Positions 1-7,223 are shown, counted from the stretch's first letter. The stretch: 33,176 nucleotides of DNA from Actinomycetota bacterium (GCA_016870675.1 VGAU01000001.1:1-33176), one strand, 5' to 3'. The notes: generated by a model not told the origin, from the sequence alone. Translations and numbers: made by a program.

Positions 1-2
1 GA

Positions 3-80
3 TATACACATCGCCAGGATCCTACGCAGGGACAACCTTATGAACATATAAGGAAAGTCACGGTATGGGTAAACCCTTAA
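3..80 (+). CDS. possible 3' end of an upstream gene (partial)
   Basis: One forward frame is open from the window edge to a TAA at 78-80 and ends in residues KVTVWVNP. It is the longest open frame entering from the left; the other two forward frames stop at 43 and 51. It ends 10 bases before gltX, so it may be the last gene of the same transcript. The peptide is too short to assign to a family. Confidence 0.25.
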   Translation, partial: YTHRQDPTQGQPYEHIRKVTVWVNP

Positions 81-90
81 CTTACTTGTT

Positions 91-1599
91 ATGAATGAAA
101 AAAATAAAGATGTAAGAGTAAGATTTGCTCCCAGCCCAACTGGGTATTTGCACATAGGAAGTGCCAGAACTGCTTTTTTTAATTGGCTCTATGCCGCTAA
201 AACCGGCGGCAAATTCATTTTAAGAATAGAAGACACCGACATCGCCAGACATCAAGAAGAAACAATAAATCTGATACTAAAGTCACTGAAATGGCTTGGG
301 CTCAACTGGGATGAAGGGCCAGAAGTCAGCGGCAAATACGGTCCATATAGACAATCCCTCAGAGTAGAAATATATAAAAAATATGCACATAAACTAATTG
401 AGGATAATAAAGCTTATCGCTGCTTCTGTAGCCCTGACCTGTTAAAAGAAGAAAGAAAAGACAAAGCAGATAAAAAAAATAAAACAGTTGAAGAAAAATC
501 TTTTAAATACGATAGAAAATGCCTGAAACTTTCTCAAAAAAATATTAAAGATAATTTAGACAGTGGTAAACCTTACGCCATAAGATTTCTTGTGCCCGAA
601 AACAAGACTATTAATTATAAAGATACTGTATATGGAGACATAACAGTTAATACTGCCAGTATTGAAGACTTTATAATAATAAGGTCTAACGGCCTTCCAA
701 CCTATAATTACTCTGTAGCAATAGATGACGCTTTAATGAAAATAACCCATATTATAAGAGGTGAAGATCATCTGTCAAACACGCCAAAGCAAATTCTTAT
801 CTATAATGCCTTTAATTTTAATGTTCCTGATTTTACTCATCTGCCGATGATATTGGGTCAGGATGGTCAGAAATTAAGTAAAAGGCACGGTTCTATTTCC
901 ATTGAAAAATATATAGAAGAAGGATTCGTAAGAGAAGCAATACTAAACTATCTCGCACTCCTTGGCTGGTCATATGATGAAAAAACTACAATTTTTTCAA
1001 CCAGTGAATTGATTAAAAAATTTGAACTTAGTTCCATAAATAAAAAGCCAGCCAGATTTGACTACAACAAGCTCCTGTGGATAAATGGGTATTACATAAG
1101 AAATATGGATAATTCCCATTTAAAACAACTCCTTGAGAAACAAATGAGAAATTACCTGGCATCTAAAAACATCAAAGATTTAGAAAATGGAGTAAAACAA
1201 TTAGATAAAAAAATTGAAAAAATAATCCCGCTTGTAAAAGAGCGTATAAAGACATTAAAAGAGAGTATAAATTTAATAAGTCCATTTTTTATAAAAATCA
1301 GCTACAGTGATGAACTGGCAACTTATTTTAAAAATAAGAAGATTAATACAATCGATATATTAAATAGAGTTTATAAAGCAATCAGCGAAGTAAGTGATAA
1401 ATTTTACGTAAAAGACATTGAAAAGAACTTGAGGTTAATTTCAGAAAGATTAAACTTAAGTTTTAGAAAAGTTGCAGAAGTGATAAGAATAGCTATATGG
1501 AACAGCACTATTAGTCCTCCTCTGTTTGAAACCATTGAAATACTGGGAAAAGAATTAACTTTAAAGAGGATAAAGGAATATATAAGGATTATATCGTAA
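91..1599 (+). CDS. gltX: glutamyl-tRNA synthetase (GluRS, class I)
   Basis: Charges tRNA with glutamate in the cytoplasm using ATP. The class I Rossmann signature is HIGS at residues 21-24, within PSPTGYLHIGSAR, and the second signature is KLSKR at 261-265. A zinc-site pattern CxC (111, 113) followed by YDRKC (140-144) matches the bacterial GluRS zinc knuckle. The HxxRGEDH segment near 220-227 is also typical. At 502 residues it is a full-length enzyme with the helical anticodon-binding region at the C-terminus. The ATG at 91 lacks a clear Shine-Dalgarno; an AAGGAAAG at 50-57 is too far away. A tRNA-Gln gene lies 587 bases downstream, which matters because many bacteria use a non-discriminating GluRS for tRNA-Gln. 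The sequence alone does not show whether this enzyme is discriminating. Confidence 0.97.
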   Translation: MNEKNKDVRVRFAPSPTGYLHIGSARTAFFNWLYAAKTGGKFILRIEDTDIARHQEETINLILKSLKWLGLNWDEGPEVSGKYGPYRQSLRVEIYKKYAHKLIEDNKAYRCFCSPDLLKEERKDKADKKNKTVEEKSFKYDRKCLKLSQKNIKDNLDSGKPYAIRFLVPENKTINYKDTVYGDITVNTASIEDFIIIRSNGLPTYNYSVAIDDALMKITHIIRGEDHLSNTPKQILIYNAFNFNVPDFTHLPMILGQDGQKLSKRHGSISIEKYIEEGFVREAILNYLALLGWSYDEKTTIFSTSELIKKFELSSINKKPARFDYNKLLWINGYYIRNMDNSHLKQLLEKQMRNYLASKNIKDLENGVKQLDKKIEKIIPLVKERIKTLKESINLISPFFIKISYSDELATYFKNKKINTIDILNRVYKAISEVSDKFYVKDIEKNLRLISERLNLSFRKVAEVIRIAIWNSTISPPLFETIEILGKELTLKRIKEYIRIIS

Positions 1600-1610
1600 T
1601 TTTAAAAACC

Positions 1611-1658
1611 ATCTCTTATTTCATCTCTTATTTTATCTCTTATCTCATCTTTCATTTT
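1611..1658. repeat. 12-bp tandem repeat, about four copies
   Basis: Consecutive 12-base units read ATCTCTTATTTC (1611-1622), ATCTCTTATTTT (1623-1634), ATCTCTTATCTC (1635-1646) and a diverged ATCTTTCATTTT (1647-1658). The array fills the space between gltX and the convergent small gene and overlaps that gene's stop codon at 1645-1647. It looks like a slippage-generated minisatellite. Confidence 0.8.
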
Positions 1659-1911
1659 TATTTTTAAGAGATTTTTTTAAATCCGACCTTAATTCTTTTA
1701 TCTCTGAAACTATTTCGCGTAAGATTTGGGGAGTAGGTTCGTTAGATATAAAAAAACTTTTATCATTATTTCCAGATTTTAAATTACTTATTTTTTCTTT
1801 TATCAGACAGCTGATAAATAACGATAATGATATATCCATATTTTCAGCAATTTTTTTTGCATTATCCACTAAGTCTTTATTTAATCTAAAGCTGTACATC
1901 TTCTTAGTCAT
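1645..1911 (-). CDS. small ribbon-helix-helix-like DNA-binding protein
   Basis: The 88-residue protein begins MTKKMYSFRLNKDLVDNAKK, a beta-strand then helix pattern. IAENMDISLSLFISCLIKEKI follows as a second helix, as in ribbon-helix-helix (Arc/CopG-like) antitoxins and plasmid-type regulators. The C-terminal half is charged (EIVSEIKELRSDLKKSLKNKNER) and probably a coiled-coil or partner-binding tail. No toxin gene sits beside it, so it may be an orphan antitoxin or autoregulator. A perfect TGACA-TATT-TGTCA palindrome begins 24 bases upstream of its start, as expected for an autoregulated RHH protein. The family call rests on pattern only. No clear Shine-Dalgarno is seen. Confidence 0.6.
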   Translation of the reverse strand: MTKKMYSFRLNKDLVDNAKKIAENMDISLSLFISCLIKEKISNLKSGNNDKSFFISNEPTPQILREIVSEIKELRSDLKKSLKNKNER

Positions 1912-1934
1912 GATACTTAAATACTAAAGATTTA

Positions 1935-1948
1935 TGACATATTTGTCA
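1935..1948. promoter_or_regulatory. candidate operator, TGACA-N4-TGTCA palindrome
   Basis: TGACA (1935-1939), spacer TATT, and TGTCA (1944-1948) form a perfect inverted repeat upstream of the small RHH-like gene on the minus strand. Related half-sites follow at 1973-1977 (TGACA), 1981-1987 (GACAAAT) and 2017-2023 (ATTTGTC). A dimeric regulator binding several half-sites would explain the pattern. Binding is inferred. Confidence 0.45.
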
Positions 1949-2026
1949 ACAATATCAAATATTAAAAGCATATGACATAAGACAAATTACTTGAAAGAAA
2001 CAACTTAAAATAATATATTTGTCTAA

Positions 2027-2134
2027 ACTCCAAAACTTTATATTAAAAACAAACTTCACTGCTCGAATATGGGCGCAGATGTACTGCACAAGGCTATTGA
2101 GAATTACAAGGGAAAACAAAAAAATAAAAAATAG
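2027..2134 (+). pseudogene. C-terminal remnant of a NifU/IscU-type Fe-S scaffold protein
   Basis: The frame after the TAA at 2024-2026 reads TPKLYIKNKL, then HCSNMGADVLHKAIENYKGK, then QKNKK and a TAG at 2132-2134. The HCSN-x(3)-ALHxAIxxY pattern is the conserved C-terminal end of NifU/IscU-like iron-sulfur scaffold proteins, where this Cys is the third cluster ligand. Only about 35 codons remain. The N-terminal two cluster cysteines and any start codon are absent, and the upstream sequence is non-coding. It is therefore a decayed 3' end, perhaps truncated by the deletion or insertion that left the RHH gene. It lies 51 bases before tRNA-Gln. The family match is from memory of the motif. Confidence 0.55.
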
Positions 2135-2170
2135 TATTTTGCCACATTATAAAATTTCTGGTAGCATTAT

Positions 2171-2176
2171 TATAAT
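2171..2176 (+). promoter_or_regulatory. -10 element for tRNA-Gln
   Basis: A consensus TATAAT ends 9 bases before the tRNA 5' end, the normal spacing for a tRNA transcript with almost no leader. The -35 is poor (TATAAA at 2148-2153, 17-base spacer). The -10 also lies inside a perfect GCATTA-TTA-TAATGC inverted repeat (2164-2178). Confidence 0.5.
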
Positions 2177-2185
2177 GCCAAGCAT

Positions 2186-2259
2186 TGGGGAGTCGTCTAG
2201 TGGTAGGACATGCGGCTCTGGACCGTAGAGCGGAGGTTCGAATCCCCCCTCCCCAGCCA
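2186..2259 (+). tRNA. tRNA-Gln (anticodon CTG)
   Basis: The acceptor stem TGGGGAG pairs with CTCCCCA. The T1-A72 pair and G discriminator are typical of tRNA-Gln. The D-arm GTCT...AGGAC and anticodon stem TGCGG/CCGTA enclose loop CTCTGGA, giving anticodon CTG (decodes CAG). The T-loop is TTCGAAT and CCA is encoded at 2257-2259. The T-stem GGAGG/CCCCC has one A-C mismatch at its middle pair. Confidence 0.95.
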
Positions 2260-2326
2260 TAGATGTAATGGCGTTGCCATAGATTGATAAACCCATTTTT
2301 TTATATAAATTTTAATTTTACTGTTT

Positions 2327-2389
2327 TATAATCTATATAATCTAAATTATTAAATAGACAAATTAAAATATATTGTCAAAATATTTTAA
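2327..2389 (+). promoter_or_regulatory. putative mgtE promoter and AT-rich leader hairpin
   Basis: Two overlapping TATAAT hexamers (2327-2332 and 2336-2341) lie about 120 bases before mgtE, with only weak -35 sequences such as TTAATT at 2312-2317. Downstream, TTAAAATAT (2363-2371) and ATATTTTAA (2381-2389) form a perfect 9-bp inverted repeat with a 9-base loop. No GC-rich M-box-like magnesium riboswitch core is visible. Confidence 0.35.
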
Positions 2390-2460
2390 CTATATTTTCA
2401 TTTTAACCATATTTCGTTTACTTATTTATAAAGGAAGGTAATAAGGAGGAGGTTAATAAA

Positions 2461-3816
2461 ATGATAAGTTATGAACTGCATACATTAATAGATAACATAG
2501 AAGAACTGATTAAGAAAAAGGACTGGGAAGAAATAAAAAATAAACTACTAGACATCCCTGCTTCAGATATCGCTTACTTAATGGAACATTTTAATGAAGA
2601 AACTCAATTAATTATATTCAGGCTTCTACCTAAAATTAAATCAGCCAAGGTCTTTGCTGAATTTGAAACAGATAAACAAGAGTCTATTTTAAAAAATATC
2701 AGCAATAAAAAGATTAAACAAATCATTTTAGATTTACCTCCCGATGATAGAACTGAAATCTTCGGGGAACTACCTGGAAAAGTTACGCAGACATTATTAA
2801 ATATTTTACCTATAAATGAAAGAAAAGAGGCTCTTTCACTTCTAAGTTATTCTGAAGATAGTGTTGGTAGACTAATGACCCCGGATTATATAGCTGTTAA
2901 ACCAGGCTGGACTGTCAGAAAAGCTCTGGAACATATAAAAGAGTTCGGCAAAGATGCTGAGACTATAAACATTATTTATGTCGTTGATGATAAATGGCAC
3001 TTAATTGATAGTATGCCAATTAGAAAATTTATACTATCTAATTCAGAAGCACTGGTAAAATCACTTATGGACCGTAAGTTCGTTTCTATATATGTAAATG
3101 AAGACCAGGAAAAAGCTGCTAAAAAAATGAAAAAATATGATATGGTATCATTACCGGTAATTGATCCCGAAGGTATACTTATTGGTATAGTAACTATTGA
3201 TGACATTTTAGATGTACTGGAAGATGAAACCACCGAAGACTTCCAAAAAGTAGCTGCTGTTGCACCATTTGGTATCAATTATACAACTGCGTCACCCTGG
3301 ATGCTTTATGTAAAAAGAGTTGGATGGCTTTCAATACTTCTTATAACAGGATTTATATCTGCTAAAATAATAGCTAATTTTGAAACTACTATTGAGTCAG
3401 TCATTGCCCTTGCTTTTTTTATTCCTATCCTAATAGATACAGGTGGTAATACTTCTACTCAATCAGCTACTCTAATTATTCGAGCATTAGCTACAGGTGA
3501 TCTTACATTACGAAAGTGGTTCTCTGTTGTAAAAAAGGAATTACTGACTGGTTTTCTTTTAGGTATAAGTCTGGGTTGCATATTTTTTATAAGAAGTCTT
3601 ATATTTAAAGATGGCATTCCACTGGCATTGACTTTAGGTTTTTCAATTATTTGCGTTATGATATTGTCAAATTTTATTGGTGCAATACTTCCGATGATTC
3701 TCACAAAAATAAAGTTAGACCCGGCACTTATTAGCAGCCCTCTTCTTACTACTATAATTGATGCGTTAGGACTTCTAATTTATTTCTACATAGCCCGGTT
3801 TATTTTTAGTTTATAA
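2461..3816 (+). CDS. mgtE: MgtE-type Mg2+ channel/transporter
   Basis: Magnesium-gated Mg2+ uptake channel of the cytoplasmic membrane, normally a homodimer. The 451-residue protein has the full family order. The cytosolic MgtE_N superhelix is about 1-130 and includes LPPDDRTEIFGELP. Two CBS domains lie at about 135-260 and five membrane helices at about 285-450. The family signature GGNTSTQSATLIIRALATG occupies 328-346, and D434 in TIIDALG matches the pore Asp of characterised MgtE. An AAGGAGGAGG ribosome-binding site precedes the ATG by 8-9 bases, which fixes the start. It appears monocistronic: the next gene has its own promoter at 3894-3922. Confidence 0.96.
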   Translation: MISYELHTLIDNIEELIKKKDWEEIKNKLLDIPASDIAYLMEHFNEETQLIIFRLLPKIKSAKVFAEFETDKQESILKNISNKKIKQIILDLPPDDRTEIFGELPGKVTQTLLNILPINERKEALSLLSYSEDSVGRLMTPDYIAVKPGWTVRKALEHIKEFGKDAETINIIYVVDDKWHLIDSMPIRKFILSNSEALVKSLMDRKFVSIYVNEDQEKAAKKMKKYDMVSLPVIDPEGILIGIVTIDDILDVLEDETTEDFQKVAAVAPFGINYTTASPWMLYVKRVGWLSILLITGFISAKIIANFETTIESVIALAFFIPILIDTGGNTSTQSATLIIRALATGDLTLRKWFSVVKKELLTGFLLGISLGCIFFIRSLIFKDGIPLALTLGFSIICVMILSNFIGAILPMILTKIKLDPALISSPLLTTIIDALGLLIYFYIARFIFSL

Positions 3817-3858
3817 AACACCAAGCTTTTTTATATGGGCAACAGTGGTTGGTTGTGG

Positions 3859-3888
3859 GTTTTAAGAGAGTAGAGTTTTAAGAGAGTA
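3859..3888. repeat. two direct copies of GTTTTAAGAGAGTA
   Basis: The 14-mer GTTTTAAGAGAGTA occurs at 3859-3872 and again at 3875-3888, a period of 16 bases. The second copy ends 6 bases before the -35 element of the following promoter. The pair could be an activator or repressor site or a simple duplication. Confidence 0.6.
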
Positions 3889-3893
3889 TAGCC

Positions 3894-3922
3894 TTGAAAA
3901 GTATGAATAAACTTTGTATAAT
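3894..3922 (+). promoter_or_regulatory. sigma-A promoter of the acyltransferase-glmM operon
   Basis: TTGAAA (3894-3899), a 17-base spacer and TATAAT (3917-3922) make a near-consensus promoter, with transcription expected to start near 3929. That leaves a leader of about 40 bases before the ATG at 3967. Confidence 0.75.
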
Positions 3923-3966
3923 ACTGTGAATTTACACCGTTAGAAATTTTTACAAGTAGGAGAAAA

Positions 3967-4782
3967 ATGCTTAAACCAGAAGATTTTTTTGATCTTTCCC
4001 AAACCCAGTTCAAAAGCCTTTTCGACAATACTGAATACGTATGGGACGCCCTTAAAAAACTTAAAAAATATATCAGGGATAATATTAAGCCAAATGTTTC
4101 TAATTTAAGGAAGAAGGACGAAGTATTTATAAATAAAACTCTGGTTTTATATGATGATAAAATTATTGAATCCGGATTTGATATAAGCATATCAAAAAAG
4201 AAATTAATCATAAAGAAAGATGGTGAGATTCTTGACGGTGCAAGTGTAATATATGCTGGTGCAATCCTGATGGATGATGAGATATATATCGGGAAAGGTA
4301 CAATTATAGAGCCAGGCGTATTGATAAAGGGGCCAGCTATTATTGGTGATAACACTGAACTGCGCCAGGGAGCTTATTTAAGAGGTGATACCCTTGTTGG
4401 AAATAGCTGTGTAGTTGGACATACAACTGAGCTAAAATCCTGTGCCATGCTTGGAGAAAGTAAGGCAGGACATTTTGCATATATTGGTGACAGTATTCTC
4501 GGTAAGGTAAATCTTGGAGCAGGAACAAAACTGGCAAATTTAAAGATAGTTGAATCAAATGTTGTGATTAATATAGGAGACAGGAAATACAAAACTGGTT
4601 TAAGGAAATTTGGAGCAATACTTGCAGATGGCACAGAAACAGGATGCAATAGCGTTACAACTCCAGGAACTATATTCGGGAAAGATGTACTTTTATACCC
4701 GAATGCAACTGCAAGGGGCTATTATCCTCCAAAAACCATAATAAAACTGAAACAAACACAAAAATTAGAACAAAGGATGTAA
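3967..4782 (+). CDS. GlmU-like left-handed beta-helix N-acetyltransferase
   Basis: The 271-residue protein has a non-catalytic N-terminal region (about 1-90) followed by hexapeptide repeats of a left-handed beta-helix (about 92-250). Residues SKAGHFAYIGDSILG then VNLGAGT (165-187) line up with the GlmU acetyltransferase core SKANHLxYLGD...VNIGAGT. The GlmU catalytic His corresponds to H169, with Y172 and N191 also kept. No uridylyltransferase domain is present, so it resembles the C-terminal half of GlmU alone. I infer acetyl transfer to a sugar phosphate such as glucosamine-1-phosphate. The gene lies 56 bases before glmM on the same strand, which supports that. Other acyl acceptors (nucleotide sugars) are possible. 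The start is supported by AGTAGGAG 6 bases upstream. Confidence 0.7.
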   Translation: MLKPEDFFDLSQTQFKSLFDNTEYVWDALKKLKKYIRDNIKPNVSNLRKKDEVFINKTLVLYDDKIIESGFDISISKKKLIIKKDGEILDGASVIYAGAILMDDEIYIGKGTIIEPGVLIKGPAIIGDNTELRQGAYLRGDTLVGNSCVVGHTTELKSCAMLGESKAGHFAYIGDSILGKVNLGAGTKLANLKIVESNVVINIGDRKYKTGLRKFGAILADGTETGCNSVTTPGTIFGKDVLLYPNATARGYYPPKTIIKLKQTQKLEQRM

Positions 4783-4838
4783 CCACAGAGGCACTGAAAT
4801 TAGTAAGACACAAAAAGTGGCTACGAGGAGGTAAAGGC

Positions 4839-6188
4839 ATGGGCAAGTTATTCGGAACAGACGGAATAAGAGGAGTTGCAAATCAATACCCAATCACCCC
4901 TGATATGGTTATGCAGATTGGGCAGGCTACTGCGTATATACTAAAAAAAGAAGGGCATCACTCAAGAATTGTTATAGGTAAAGATACAAGGCTTTCTGGT
5001 TATATGATAGAAAGTACGCTGGTGTCAGGCATATGTTCTATGGGGACAGATGTAATACTTGTGGGTCCTGTACCAACACCTGGTATTGCCTTTTTAACTA
5101 CTAACCTGAACGCGGACGCAGGAATAGTAATTTCTGCTTCACATAATCCATACCAGGACAACGGAATCAAGATATTTTCAAAAAACGGATATAAGCTAAC
5201 TGACGAAGAAGAGCTGAAAATTGAAGAGCTGATACTTTCAAAAAAACTCCCGTCTCTTCTTACAAGTGCTGAAAATCTGGGCCGTGCGTTCAGGGAAGAA
5301 GACGCAAGTGGAAGGTATATAGTATTCCTCAAACATTCATTCCCCAGTAATCTTAACCTTGAAGGAATTAAGATTGTGCTTGATTGTGCAAATGGTGCTA
5401 CTTATAAAGTTGCTCCTACATTGTTTAAGGAGATGAGGGCTGAGATTATTACTTTAAACGTTAGCCCTGATGGCCAGAATATTAATCTGGATTGCGGCTC
5501 ACTCTATCCTGGAAATCTCGCAAAAAAGGTAGCTGAAACTAAAGCGGATATCGGGCTTGCCTTTGATGGTGACGGTGATAGGTTAATAGCAATTGATGAA
5601 AAAAGCAACATAGTCAATGGCGATAAGATAATTGCAATATGCGCAAAAAAAATGAAAGAGGAGGGTATACTAAAGAATAACACTGTAGTTACAACTATAA
5701 TGAGCAATCTAGGACTTTCTGTTACATTCAAAAAGATGGGCATTAAGAATGTAACAACAAAAGTTGGCGATAGATATGTGCTTGAGGAAATGATAAAAAA
5801 TGATAGTGTTATTGGAGGAGAAGATTCCGGCCATATAATTTTTAAAGAACACCATACCACAGGTGATGGTATTTTAACCGCACTACAGCTTCTATCCGTT
5901 ATGAAAAAGGAAAACAAGCCCCTCTCAGAACTGTCAAAGATTATGAAGACCTTCCCTCAGGTTTTGATAAATGTGAAGGTTAAAAGGAAAGCCCCACTTG
6001 AAGAAATACCTGAACTAAAGAGTATAATATCAGAAGTTGAAAAGGAACTCGCTGACAAGGGCAGGGTTCTTGTAAGATATTCTGGCACTCAGTCTATCTG
6101 CAGGGTGATGCTTGAAGGCCCTACCAAAAGCGATGCTGAAAAACTTGCCAACAAAATAGCCAAAGTTGTAGAAGATGAATTAAATTAA
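4839..6188 (+). CDS. glmM: phosphoglucosamine mutase
   Basis: Interconverts glucosamine-6-P and glucosamine-1-P for UDP-GlcNAc and peptidoglycan synthesis. The 449-residue protein shows all four active-site loops of the alpha-D-phosphohexomutase family. These are the catalytic phosphoserine S101 in ISASHNP (98-104), the Mg2+ loop DGDGDR (243-248), the sugar-binding loop GEDSGH (327-332) and the phosphate-binding RYSGTQ (413-418). The N-terminus GKLFGTDGIRGVAN is characteristic of GlmM rather than ManB/PGM. Length is normal (E. coli about 445). ACGAGGAGG sits 8 bases before the ATG. It probably shares a transcript with the upstream GlmU-like gene and faces nagB across an 84-base gap with no strong terminator. 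Confidence 0.97.
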   Translation: MGKLFGTDGIRGVANQYPITPDMVMQIGQATAYILKKEGHHSRIVIGKDTRLSGYMIESTLVSGICSMGTDVILVGPVPTPGIAFLTTNLNADAGIVISASHNPYQDNGIKIFSKNGYKLTDEEELKIEELILSKKLPSLLTSAENLGRAFREEDASGRYIVFLKHSFPSNLNLEGIKIVLDCANGATYKVAPTLFKEMRAEIITLNVSPDGQNINLDCGSLYPGNLAKKVAETKADIGLAFDGDGDRLIAIDEKSNIVNGDKIIAICAKKMKEEGILKNNTVVTTIMSNLGLSVTFKKMGIKNVTTKVGDRYVLEEMIKNDSVIGGEDSGHIIFKEHHTTGDGILTALQLLSVMKKENKPLSELSKIMKTFPQVLINVKVKRKAPLEEIPELKSIISEVEKELADKGRVLVRYSGTQSICRVMLEGPTKSDAEKLANKIAKVVEDELN

Positions 6189-6272
6189 AAAAATAGTAAA
6201 CAATACTAAGGTACTTCCCAAAGAAGAGTGTATGAAACTATTTTATACAAAACAAGAAAGAGAAGAAATTTT

Positions 6273-7103
6273 TCAGTGCAGCGAAACAGAGCCTAACTTG
6301 TAGTCCAGCTTTAATTTTTCTACATGCCTGTAATGTTCTATATTCTTCAATTCTGAGGCAGCATCCTGATCAAGCACAACAGTAGCCTTTCCATTATAAA
6401 GTTGTATTGCTGATGCAGTGATTTGAGATGTTATGGGCCCCTCAAGAGCTTTTGCAATAACTTTTGCTTTTTTCTTTCCATTAGCAATCATAAGTACATG
6501 CCTTGCTTCAAGAATTGTTTCAATTCCCATTGTGATTGCAAAATGCGGCATCTGCTCTCTTTTTATTTCTGCCTTCTTATAAAAACTTTCATAATTATCA
6601 TCTAAAGTCTGCTTTGTTAACGGCTCAATTCTTGTTCTAGATGACAGAGACGACCCAGGCTCATTGAATGCCCAGTGGCCATCCCCGCCTATCCCGAGAA
6701 GCTGTATGTCTACCCCTCCTGCTTTTCTTATCTCATCTTCATACCATTGGCAAAACTTCTCTGGCTCTTTTGAAAGCCCATCAGGCACATGAGTATTTTC
6801 TTTCTTAATATTTATATGTTTAAAAAGTTCTTCATACATAAACCTTGCATAACTTTGGTCTAAATCATATGGTTTACCAAGATCAATACCAGCCCCAAGA
6901 TATTCATCAAGATTAAAAGTTTTAACTTGTGAAAAATCAAGCCCTTGTTTGTGCATCCTTATTAGTTCTTTATATGTCCCTATTGGCGTACCTCCAGTTG
7001 CCAGCCCAAGAACACAGTCAGGTTTTGATTTTATGCATTTTGCAATAATCTCTGCTGCATACCTGCTCATTTTCTCATAATTATCCCTCACAATAATATC
7101 CAT
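6273..7103 (-). CDS. nagB: glucosamine-6-phosphate deaminase/isomerase
   Basis: Converts glucosamine-6-P to fructose-6-P and ammonia, reversibly. The family motifs are GLATGGTPIGTY (phosphate loop), FNLDEY (general-base Asp) and GIGGDGHWAFNEPGSS (catalytic His and Glu region). I chose the ATG at 7103 (276 residues, MDIIVRDNYEKM) because GAGGAGGT lies 4 bases upstream. A longer frame from 7133 adds ten residues without a ribosome-binding site. The gene converges on glmM, with which it shares the amino-sugar phosphate pool. Its own promoter and a leader palindrome are visible upstream. It may work for catabolism, or in reverse as a GlmS substitute; the sequence cannot decide. Confidence 0.96.
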   Translation of the reverse strand: MDIIVRDNYEKMSRYAAEIIAKCIKSKPDCVLGLATGGTPIGTYKELIRMHKQGLDFSQVKTFNLDEYLGAGIDLGKPYDLDQSYARFMYEELFKHINIKKENTHVPDGLSKEPEKFCQWYEDEIRKAGGVDIQLLGIGGDGHWAFNEPGSSLSSRTRIEPLTKQTLDDNYESFYKKAEIKREQMPHFAITMGIETILEARHVLMIANGKKKAKVIAKALEGPITSQITASAIQLYNGKATVVLDQDAASELKNIEHYRHVEKLKLDYKLGSVSLH

Positions 7104-7149
7104 TAATACCTCCTCAAAAAATCTATTGAACATTCTTTAGAAAATTTAG

Positions 7150-7164
7150 CGCACCCTGGGTGCG
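7150..7164. promoter_or_regulatory. 15-bp palindrome in the nagB leader
   Basis: CGCACCC-T-GGGTGCG is a perfect inverted repeat with 7-base arms and stands out as GC-rich in an AT-rich spacer. It lies about 46 bases before nagB and just downstream of the inferred start of transcription. It could be a repressor operator or a small leader hairpin. Read on the plus strand it is followed by GGGTTTTAATTTT and could also end leftover transcription. Confidence 0.5.
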
Positions 7165-7193
7165 GGGTTTTAATTTTAACAAAATATCTCTTT

Positions 7194-7223
7194 ATTTTAT
7201 CACACATAGACACCAAGACCCAA
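7194..7223 (-). promoter_or_regulatory. candidate nagB promoter with extended -10
   Basis: On the minus strand TTGGGT (7223-7218) is followed by an 18-base spacer and TAAAAT (7199-7194), preceded by TG at 7202-7201 as in extended -10 promoters. Transcription would start near 7187, upstream of the palindrome. An alternative TTGACT/TATAAT pair further out (7328-7297) has an unfavourable 20-base spacer. Confidence 0.45.

Noticed and set aside
2019..2228. Open frame of 69 codons covering the NifU remnant and part of tRNA-Gln
   Set aside because: It begins with a TTG lacking a ribosome-binding site and ends inside the tRNA; a different frame carries the NifU-like peptide.
2260..2460. M-box magnesium riboswitch upstream of mgtE
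   Set aside because: The leader is almost entirely A and T and lacks the conserved GC-rich core; only an AT hairpin is visible.
3831..4355. 174-codon minus-strand frame opposite the beta-helix acyltransferase
   Set aside because: It is antisense to a gene with clear hexapeptide repeats, has a biased residue composition and no family resemblance.
5504..5917. 137-codon minus-strand frame inside glmM
   Set aside because: glmM motifs occupy the opposite strand here; the frame is Phe/Ser/Ile-rich, as expected of antisense to AT-rich coding sequence.
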